Assembly (NCBI GenBank): GCA_020425885.1
Contig: JAGQRA010000539.1
Location: 1 to 6,719 of the forward strand
Reading direction: 5' to 3'
Length of the DNA: 6,719 nucleotides
Source of the DNA: Planctomycetota bacterium
GTDB taxonomy: Bacteria; Planctomycetota; UBA1135; UBA2386
Below are positions 1 through 5,212 of the stretch, piece by piece (the first letter of the stretch is position 1; every line of letters begins with the position of its first letter). The translations under genes were made by a program, and so were the position numbers. Under the pieces are notes generated by a model, which was not told where the DNA came from, did no database searches, and saw nothing but the letters and a program-made list of their open reading frames with translations.

Positions 1-1
1 C

Positions 2-793
2 GACATCATCATCGGCAACCAGGGCGACCTCTACCGGATCCCGTTCGGCACGTCGACGCCCTCGCTGTTGGCGTCCGGGCTCGGCGGCTACCTCTCGAAC
101 GTGACCTTCGACGTCAACGGCGACATCATCTGCACGGTGCTGCAGGCGAATCGGCTGATCCGTATCGACGCCGTCGGCACGGTCACCGACATCATGCCGC
201 CGGGATCGGTGCTCGGCCCCAATGCGGTCGATCAGGACAACAACCTCGACTGGATCGTCGGCGGCACGGGCGGCCAGGTCTTCCGGGTGCCGTACGTCGG
301 TGGCTCGGCCGTGCTGATCGGGACCAACACCTTCCCCTCGACGTCGGTGTCCGGTGTCGCGGTCGTCGGCGGATCGGTCTCGGGCTCGTGGAATGCCTTC
401 GGCAACACGTGCAACGGTCAGTTCGGCCGGGTCACGCTCGGCATCACCGGCTCGATGTCGCCCGGCGGAACGTTCAACCACGTCTCCGACAATCACGCCC
501 CGGGCCAGCTCGGCGTCGCCATCTTCGGGCTCAGCAGCACGTCTTACTCGGGCAACCCGCTGCCGTACCTGCTCGATCCGATGCTGGGTACCAACAACTG
601 CTTCCTCAACGTCGCCATCGATGCGACCCAGGTCGGTTTCACGACTGCGGCCTCGCCGGCGACGCTGTCGTTCTCGATCACGATCCCGGCCGGGGGCACC
701 GGCGGCGCCTCGTTCTTCCTGCAGCACGCCTGCTTCGAACCGGTGGCCGGCGGCACGTCGTGGTCGAACGGCGTGGTCGTGTTCTTGCCGTAG
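2..793 (+). CDS. Exported beta-propeller-like protein, C-terminal part (5' end outside window)
   Basis: The frame is open from the first bases of the window, so the true start lies upstream; the TTG at 68 is internal. The visible 263 residues begin with three repeats of about 40-43 residues (about 1-40, 41-82, 83-125). Each opens with an Asp-hydrophobic strand (DIIIG, DIICT, DWIVG), followed by a short 'hydrophobic-Arg-Ile/Val' strand (LYRIPF, LIRIDA, VFRVPY). This spacing is that of NHL/Vgb-type beta-propeller blades. Residues about 130-263 form a Gly/Ser/Thr/Asn-rich beta module with three cysteines (C137, C200, C244), a 'GNPLPYLLDPMLGTNNC' stretch and a terminal 'SNGVVVFLP'. Similar C-terminal modules occur in many secreted planctomycete proteins. 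No catalytic motif is visible, so the role is unknown. The missing N-terminus presumably holds a signal peptide and more blades. It ends 30 bp from the convergent nitroreductase gene. Confidence 0.8.
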   Translation, partial: DIIIGNQGDLYRIPFGTSTPSLLASGLGGYLSNVTFDVNGDIICTVLQANRLIRIDAVGTVTDIMPPGSVLGPNAVDQDNNLDWIVGGTGGQVFRVPYVGGSAVLIGTNTFPSTSVSGVAVVGGSVSGSWNAFGNTCNGQFGRVTLGITGSMSPGGTFNHVSDNHAPGQLGVAIFGLSSTSYSGNPLPYLLDPMLGTNNCFLNVAIDATQVGFTTAASPATLSFSITIPAGGTGGASFFLQHACFEPVAGGTSWSNGVVVFLP

Positions 794-798
794 GAACC

Positions 799-815
799 GG
801 CGCCGTCTCGGCGTC
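799..815 (+). terminator. GC-rich hairpin between convergent genes
   Basis: GGCGCCG-TCT-CGGCGTC can fold into a seven-pair stem (one G-U) with a three-base loop, six bases after the TAG of the propeller gene. No T-tract follows, so a factor-independent role is doubtful. Position between two convergent stop codons is the main argument for it. Confidence 0.3.
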
Positions 816-823
816 TCGGCCTC

Positions 824-1468
824 TCAGCGCCGCTCGATGATCTCGTCCGTGGCGTAGCGGACCTTGGGCAGCGTCGCGTACTTGTCCTCGGCGTGGCGGT
901 AGCCGGCGGCGCAGGCGCAGAGCGTGCCGTAGTCGCCGCCCTCGAGGCCGAGGATGCGGTCGTAGGCGGCCATGTCGATGCCCTCCATCGGGCAGGTGTC
1001 GACGCCGAGCGTCGCCGCCGCGGTCATGAACTGGCCGAGCGCGATGTAGACCTGCCGCGCGTTCCAGCCGGCGTGATCCTTCGCCGCCCAGCCCTTCTCG
1101 ACGAAGCCGAGCAGCATGTTGCGGTAGCCGCCGAGCGACTCGGCCGGCACGCCGCGGATCTCACCGGTGCGGTCGATCAGGCGATCGATGTCGGCCGCCG
1201 TGACGCTGCGCTTGCCGGCGAAAACGACGAACCTCGCGGCCTCGGTGGTCTGGGTCTGGTTCCACGACGCGGCTTTGAGCTGTTCGCGCAGGTCCGTGTC
1301 GTCGACGACGATGAACTTCCAGGGCTGCAGGCCGAACGACGACGGACTGGTGACGAGCGAGTTCTCGAGCGCCGCCCAGTGGTCGGCCGGGATCTCCCGA
1401 TCGGCGTCGAAGCGTTTGGTGGCGTAGCGCCAGGCGAGGCGCGCATTGAGGCTTTCGGGTGTCAACAT
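824..1468 (-). CDS. NfsB-type nitroreductase, NAD(P)H-dependent FMN oxidoreductase
   Basis: This 214-residue protein has the length and motif order of NfsB-like nitroreductases, cytoplasmic FMN homodimers that reduce nitroaromatics, quinones or related substrates with NAD(P)H. Visible signatures are WRYATKRFD (13-21; R14, T17 and K18 lie in the FMN-phosphate region), SPSSFGLQPWKFIVV (41-55), a Trp-Asn pair (69-70), ARQVYIALGQFMTAAATLG (137-155), DTCPMEGID (157-165), AAGYR (187-191) and the basic K202/R204 near the C-terminus. The ATG at 1468 gives the usual family N-terminus. No Shine-Dalgarno precedes it. An in-frame GTG at 1531 overlaps the htpG stop codon as GTGA and would add 21 residues (see findings). 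The gene lies 59 nt downstream of htpG on the same strand with no obvious terminator between, so co-transcription is likely. The physiological substrate cannot be told from sequence. Confidence 0.92.
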   Translation of the reverse strand: MLTPESLNARLAWRYATKRFDADREIPADHWAALENSLVTSPSSFGLQPWKFIVVDDTDLREQLKAASWNQTQTTEAARFVVFAGKRSVTAADIDRLIDRTGEIRGVPAESLGGYRNMLLGFVEKGWAAKDHAGWNARQVYIALGQFMTAAATLGVDTCPMEGIDMAAYDRILGLEGGDYGTLCACAAGYRHAEDKYATLPKVRYATDEIIERR

Positions 1469-1527
1469 GGCGATGGAACTGGGATGTCTGACTGCACAAT
1501 CAAGATCGGAGAGGGAGGTCGGGTCGA

Positions 1528-3429
1528 TCACGACCGGGCCATCAGGGCCGCGATCCTCCGGGCGAACGCGCCGGGGTCGGCCGGCAGCGCCCCCTCGGCG
1601 ATCAGCGCCTGATCGTAGAGCAGGCTCGACCACTCGGCGAATTGCGTCTCGTCCTCGAGGGCCTCGAGCTTCTTCACGACGGCGTGGTCCGGATTGATCT
1701 CGAGGATGCGCTTCTGATCGGGCACGTCGTGCCCGGCCTCGCGCAGCACGCGCGCCTGGTGGGCGCTCATGCCCATCTCGTCGGCGACGAGGCAGGCCGG
1801 TGAGTCGGTCAGGCGATCGGTGATGCGCACCGACTTGACGTCGGACTCGAGTGCCTTGCCGAGGCGTTCGAGCACCGGTCCGAGCGCCTGCTGCTTCTCC
1901 TCCTTCTGCTTCTTCTCCTCGTCGGTCTCGGGCAGGTCGAGCGCGCCCTTGGCGGCGGAGACGAACGGCTTGCCGTCGTGTTCGCGCAGCGAATCGACGA
2001 CCCACTCGTCGATCGGGTCGGTCATCAGCAACACCTCGTAGCCGCGCTTGGCGAGGGCCTCGATGTGCGGGCTCGACTTCGCCGCCGCGAGCGAGTCGGC
2101 GGCGACATAGTAGATCGACTTCTGCTCCTCGCCCATGCGGCCCTTGTAGTCGTCGAGTCCGCAGAGCTCGTCGCCGGCGGTGCTGTGGAACCGCAGCAGC
2201 TTGGCGATGCGCTCGCGGGCCTCGATCTCGTGATAGACGCCCTCCTTGAGCATGCGGCCGAACTGCGCCCAGAAGGTCTCGAAGCGGTTCCGCTGCTGCT
2301 CCTCGCCATCGACCTCGTGCGTGGTCTCGCCTTCGGCGGCCAGCTCCTCGAGCAGGGTCAGGGTCTTGCCGACGACCTGCTTCTTGATGAAGCGCGTCGT
2401 CGCGTCCTTCTGCAGGATCTCGCGCGAGACGTTCAGCGGCAGGTCCTCGCTATCGACGACGCCGCGGATGAAGCGCAGCCACTCGGGCACGATCTCCTGC
2501 GCCTCGTCCATGATGAAGACGCGCTTGACGAACAGCTTGACGCCCGACTTGCGGCGGTCGACGAGGTCGAACGGGGCCTTGCTCGGCAGGTAGAGCAGAC
2601 CCGTCAGCTCGTGCGTGCCCTCGATGCGGAAGTGGGTCCAGGCCAGCGGCTCCTGCCAGTCGTGCGACAGCGACTTGTAGAACTCGCGGTACTGGTCGTC
2701 CTCGATGTCGTTCCTGCCGCGCGTCCACAGCGCGCTGGCCTCGTTGAGCGCGACCCATTCGACGGTCTTCTCGCCTTCCTTCTCGCCGGCCTTCTCGACC
2801 TGCATCCGGATCGGCCAGCGCACGTAGTCGCTGTACTTGCGCACCGTCTGCCGCACCGGCCATTCGTCGAGGTACTCCTTGGCGTCGTCCTTGAGGTGCA
2901 GAATGACCTCGGTGCCGCGGGCCTGCCGCTCGGCCGGGCCGACCTCGAAGTCGCCCTTGGCCTCGCTCTGCCACGACCAGGCCTCGTCGCTGCCGGCCTT
3001 CTTCGAGATCACGGTCACCGAATCGGCGACCAGGAACGCGGAGTAGAAGCCGACGCCGAACTGGCCGATCAGCGTGATGTCCTTCTTCTGCTCGGCCGAC
3101 AGCGACTGCGCCAGCTTCTTGCTGCCCGAACGGGCGATGGTGCCGAGGTTGCCGACCAGCTCGTCGTGCGTCATGCCGATGCCGTTGTCGCGGATCGTCA
3201 GTGTGCCCTTGTCCTTGTCGCGGATCAGCTCGATGCGCAGCTCCTCGTCCTTGCCGACGAGGCCGTGATCGGTCAGCGCGCGGAAGCTGAGCTGGTCGAT
3301 GGCGTCGGCCGCGTTGCTGATCAGCTCGCGCAGGAACACCTCGCGATGCGAATAGAGCGAGTTGACGACGAGCGACAGGACCTCGTTGACCTCGGCCTGG
3401 AACGTGTGCTTTTCGGTTGCGGTTGACAT
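1528..3429 (-). CDS. htpG: Molecular chaperone HtpG (bacterial Hsp90)
   Basis: HtpG is the ATP-driven, homodimeric cytosolic Hsp90 that remodels client proteins, often with DnaK. The 633 residues match the usual bacterial length (about 620-640). The N-terminal GHKL ATPase domain (about 1-215) has VFLRELISNAADA (31-43, with catalytic E35 and Mg-binding N39), DNGIGMT (81-87), GTIARSGSK (96-104) and the lid and glycine motif GQFGVGFYSAF (122-132). The middle domain has the client/ATPase segment FIMDEAQEIVPEWLRF (305-320) and PLNVSREILQ (331-340), whose R336 is the gamma-phosphate arginine. A charged Glu/Lys linker lies at about 502-513. The C-terminal dimerisation domain fills about 515-633. No key residue is missing. 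I chose the ATG at 3429 because MSTATEKHTFQAEV is the family N-terminus; the in-frame ATG at 3495 would add 22 unrelated residues. The nitroreductase gene follows, and the divergent neighbour is the BI-1 gene. Confidence 0.98.
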   Translation of the reverse strand: MSTATEKHTFQAEVNEVLSLVVNSLYSHREVFLRELISNAADAIDQLSFRALTDHGLVGKDEELRIELIRDKDKGTLTIRDNGIGMTHDELVGNLGTIARSGSKKLAQSLSAEQKKDITLIGQFGVGFYSAFLVADSVTVISKKAGSDEAWSWQSEAKGDFEVGPAERQARGTEVILHLKDDAKEYLDEWPVRQTVRKYSDYVRWPIRMQVEKAGEKEGEKTVEWVALNEASALWTRGRNDIEDDQYREFYKSLSHDWQEPLAWTHFRIEGTHELTGLLYLPSKAPFDLVDRRKSGVKLFVKRVFIMDEAQEIVPEWLRFIRGVVDSEDLPLNVSREILQKDATTRFIKKQVVGKTLTLLEELAAEGETTHEVDGEEQQRNRFETFWAQFGRMLKEGVYHEIEARERIAKLLRFHSTAGDELCGLDDYKGRMGEEQKSIYYVAADSLAAAKSSPHIEALAKRGYEVLLMTDPIDEWVVDSLREHDGKPFVSAAKGALDLPETDEEKKQKEEKQQALGPVLERLGKALESDVKSVRITDRLTDSPACLVADEMGMSAHQARVLREAGHDVPDQKRILEINPDHAVVKKLEALEDETQFAEWSSLLYDQALIAEGALPADPGAFARRIAALMARS

Positions 3430-3466
3430 CTGCGGATTCGGGTGTGGGTGCAGTTGGCGGGCGAAC

Positions 3467-3495
3467 AGGATTGCGACATGGCCGCCAGGGTTCAA
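3467..3495 (-). promoter_or_regulatory. Possible sigma70-type promoter of htpG
   Basis: Reading the minus strand, TTGAAC (3495-3490) is followed after 17 nt by AATCCT (3472-3467). The -35 box matches TTGACA at four positions. The -10 box matches TATAAT at three, including the important A2 and T6. A start site near 3460 would give a leader of about 30 nt. No CIRCE inverted repeat is seen. The match is weak and could be chance in GC-rich DNA. Confidence 0.25.
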
Positions 3496-3523
3496 GGGGA
3501 GACAGGTTCGAGGCGGGGCAGGC

Positions 3524-3552
3524 TCGACTCGCGCACCGGCGCCGAATAGGCT
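3524..3552 (+). promoter_or_regulatory. Possible short-leader promoter of the BI-1 gene
   Basis: TCGACT (3524-3529, four of six to TTGACA), a 17-nt spacer and TAGGCT (3547-3552, three of six to TATAAT) lie just before the ATG at 3561. Only 8 nt separate the -10-like box from the start codon, so the transcript would be nearly leaderless. The rest of the 131-bp divergent region (3430-3560) shows no other clear signal. Confidence 0.2.
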
Positions 3553-3560
3553 CGGCCGTC

Positions 3561-4268
3561 ATGTCGGACCACAATCCCTACGCCGCGCTGACGGCGCCGC
3601 CGGCCGCGTTCGCCGCCGCCAGCGAACGCGCCGCTTTCCTGAAGAAGGTCTATGGCCTCTTGTTCCTCGGCATGCTCGGCTTCGCCGCCACGCTGTGGGC
3701 GGCGGGCAACGTCGCGCCGGTGCGTGAGATGATGCTGAGCCTGTGGGGGCTGATCCGCGGCACCCGCTACGGCTTCCTGGTCTACATCGGGGTCTTCATG
3801 GCCGGGTCGTTCGCGGTCCAGGCGCTGGCGGAGAAGCGGCCGATCAACGCGATCGCCTACGCCGGCTGGGCCTTCCTGCTCGGACTCCTGGTCGCGCCGC
3901 TGGTGCTGGCCGCCGGCCCCGAGCTGGTGTCGCAGGCGAGCCTGATCACGGCGCTCGTGTTCGGCGGGCTGACGCTGTTCGTGCTCTGGACCGGCAAGGA
4001 CTTCTCGTTCCTGCGGGGCACGTTGTTCGTCGTCGGCATGGGACTGTTCGTCGCGATGCTGGCCGGCTGGCTGTTCGGCTTCGGCATGGGCATGTGGCTG
4101 TCGGTCGGGATCGTCGCCCTCATGGCCGGCTACATCCTCTACCAGACCAGCGAGATCCTGCACCGCTTCCCGACGACGATGGCGATGTCCGCCGCGATCA
4201 TCCTGTTCACGGATGTCGTGCTGCTGTTCAAGCACATCCTGATCCTGTTGATGCGCAGCCGCGACTGA
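3561..4268 (+). CDS. Bax inhibitor-1 / YccA-family inner-membrane protein
   Basis: This is a 235-residue integral membrane protein with seven predicted hydrophobic segments at about 31-48, 70-88, 97-117, 127-143, 152-174, 177-194 and 208-231, and a soluble N-terminal tail beginning MSDHNPYAAL. Length, helix count and the tail (NPYA...F...ERAAFLKKVYGL) fit the BI-1 (UPF0005) family, which includes E. coli YccA, an FtsH modulator, and B. subtilis YetJ, a pH-sensitive calcium leak channel. The late segment GYILYQTSEILHRFP and the last helix with FTDVVLLFKHILILL align with family helices 6 and 7. D218 is kept in the last helix, but position 195, where family members usually have Asp (ILYD), is Gln. 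I chose ATG 3561 because it gives the family N-terminus; the frame is open further upstream to 3417 without family similarity. It is divergent from htpG and convergent with the lipoprotein gene 9 bp away. Function in this organism is unproven. Confidence 0.88.
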   Translation: MSDHNPYAALTAPPAAFAAASERAAFLKKVYGLLFLGMLGFAATLWAAGNVAPVREMMLSLWGLIRGTRYGFLVYIGVFMAGSFAVQALAEKRPINAIAYAGWAFLLGLLVAPLVLAAGPELVSQASLITALVFGGLTLFVLWTGKDFSFLRGTLFVVGMGLFVAMLAGWLFGFGMGMWLSVGIVALMAGYILYQTSEILHRFPTTMAMSAAIILFTDVVLLFKHILILLMRSRD

Positions 4269-4281
4269 GCGGCGCCCTCAG
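4265..4281. terminator. Inverted repeat spanning two convergent stop codons
   Basis: CTGAG-CGGCGCC-CTCAG is a five-pair inverted repeat whose arms contain the TGA of the BI-1 gene and, on the other strand, the TGA of the lipoprotein gene. It could serve both directions as a weak terminator, but the stem is short and no T-tract follows. Confidence 0.22.
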
Positions 4282-5156
4282 CGCTGCGGCGCGTCGCAGG
4301 CGAAGCGCGCGCCGAAGAACGCGGTGCGCTCGCCGACCTCGGCGCTGAACCGCGTGCGCGGGCTCGCCGGCGGCACCGAGAACCACGAGCCGCCGCGCAG
4401 CACGCGATGGCGCGTCCGCGGCGGCACATAGGGGTCGGTCGCCGGCGCCTTGCGCTTGCCGTAGGCCATCGGATCGAAGTCCTCGCCGCACCATTCCCAG
4501 AGGTTGCCGAGCATGTCGTACAGGCCGAACGGGTTGGCCTTGCGGGTGGCGACGGCGTGGCTCTGCGACATCGAGTTGCGATGGAACCAGGCGTACTCGC
4601 GCATGCCCGCTTCCTTGCGCCACGGTTCGTCATCGCGCGGCAGGCCGCCGCCGCAGGCGCGCTCCCACTCGGCCTCGGTCGGCAGGCGGTAGCCGAAGCG
4701 CTGCGCGAGCGCCTCGGCATCGAGACAGCTCAGCGTCATCGGCAGCTCGGCATCGCCGGCCGGGATCGGCACGCCAGGATCGAGGGCGAACTCGGCGGCG
4801 CATCGCTGCCACTGGCCGACCGTCAGTTCGGTCTCGGCCAGCAGGTAGTCGCGGCTCAGCACGACGCGATGCCGCGGGCGCCACATCGGGTCGTTGCCGT
4901 CGTCGCCCATGTCGAACTCGCCCTTCGGCACGCGGCGGAACACGATGCCGGTGCGCGGGTCGCGCAGCCGCGTGCCCGGCCGTTCGGCATCGAGGTCCTG
5001 CCAGCTCGCCGGCGAGGCGAACTCGTCGAGTCGGTGCCGGGCGGCGGCCGAGAGCTCCGCCGGTGCCGGTGGCGGCGGCAGAGCCGGCTCGCCGCACGCC
5101 GCCAGCGCGAGCACGGCCAGCGCGCCGATGCCATCACGGAACGGGTGCCAGGGCAT
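4278..5156 (-). CDS. Lipoprotein with FGE-sulfatase (SUMF1/PvdO-like) domain, probably without FGE activity
   Basis: From ATG 5156 the product has 292 residues. Residues 1-21 form a lipoprotein signal (MPWHPFRDGI...LAVLALAAC) with lipobox LAAC and lipidated C21, then a Pro-rich tether (PALPPPPAPA). The FGE-sulfatase fold covers about 70-288: KGEFDMG (78-84), RHRVVLSRDYLLAETELTVGQW (95-116), YRLPTEAEWERACGG (156-170), NPFGLYDMLGNLWEW (208-222), RVLRGGSW (251-258) and a terminal GARFACDA in place of the common GFR motif. The two adjacent active-site cysteines of true FGE, normally in the Arg-rich stretch before that terminal motif, are absent; the stretch here reads ASPRTRFSAE. It is therefore more likely a structural, binding or otherwise diverged FGE-fold protein, as with GldK/GldJ-type lipoproteins, than a sulfatase activator. 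Alternative starts at 5168 and 5201 would put acidic residues before the signal. It is divergent from the SGNH hydrolase gene. Confidence 0.88.
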   Translation of the reverse strand: MPWHPFRDGIGALAVLALAACGEPALPPPPAPAELSAAARHRLDEFASPASWQDLDAERPGTRLRDPRTGIVFRRVPKGEFDMGDDGNDPMWRPRHRVVLSRDYLLAETELTVGQWQRCAAEFALDPGVPIPAGDAELPMTLSCLDAEALAQRFGYRLPTEAEWERACGGGLPRDDEPWRKEAGMREYAWFHRNSMSQSHAVATRKANPFGLYDMLGNLWEWCGEDFDPMAYGKRKAPATDPYVPPRTRHRVLRGGSWFSVPPASPRTRFSAEVGERTAFFGARFACDAPQR

Positions 5157-5163
5157 GTCGGGG

Positions 5164-5191
5164 ATCATGCCACTGTCCGCGGTCGGCTCAA
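5164..5191 (-). promoter_or_regulatory. Possible short-leader promoter of the FGE-fold lipoprotein gene
   Basis: On the minus strand TTGAGC (5191-5186) and CATGAT (5169-5164) are separated by 16 nt. Each matches four of six consensus positions. The ATG at 5156 follows after 7 nt, implying a nearly leaderless transcript and supporting that start over 5168 and 5201, which would fall inside or upstream of the promoter. The evidence is a weak consensus match only. Confidence 0.25.
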
Positions 5192-5201
5192 CCGCTATCA
5201 T
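5173..5201 (+). promoter_or_regulatory. Possible promoter of the SGNH hydrolase gene
   Basis: CTGTCC (5173-5178, three of six to TTGACA) is followed after 17 nt by TATCAT (5196-5201, five of six to TATAAT). This is the best -10-like hexamer I found before any start in the window. Its end is 11 nt from the ATG at 5213, so the leader would be about 5 nt. It overlaps the minus-strand candidate serving the lipoprotein gene. Confidence 0.35.
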
Positions 5202-5212
5202 CGCCGGGCTCG

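Noticed and set aside
1900..1922. Pyrimidine-rich tract resembling a microsatellite
   Set aside because: It encodes the charged Glu/Lys linker of HtpG on the minus strand (AAG/GAG codons), a normal family feature.
1469..2005. Long N-terminal extension of the nitroreductase frame into htpG
   Set aside because: The extension is Arg/Gly/Ala-rich shadow of the htpG 3' end. Family similarity begins at the ATG at 1468; only the GTG at 1531 is worth keeping as an alternative.
1978..3426. 482-codon open frame antisense to htpG
   Set aside because: It mirrors htpG codons in GC-rich DNA. The translation is a low-complexity mix of Leu, Ala, Val, Asp and Arg with no recognisable motif, while the opposite strand encodes an intact HtpG.
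3430..3495. Longer htpG start at 3495 (22 extra residues)
   Set aside because: The residues MNPGGHVAILF... have no counterpart in HtpG, and the start would overlap the best promoter candidate.
3475..3496. Sigma32-like elements (CTTGAA and a GGCCATGT resembling CCCCATNT) before htpG
   Set aside because: The two halves are only about 5-8 nt apart, far short of the 13-15 nt spacing needed, and sigma32 itself is not expected in Planctomycetota.
3417..3560. Longer start of the BI-1 gene at 3417
   Set aside because: It would overlap the htpG start and add 48 residues with no family similarity; ATG 3561 gives the usual N-terminal tail.
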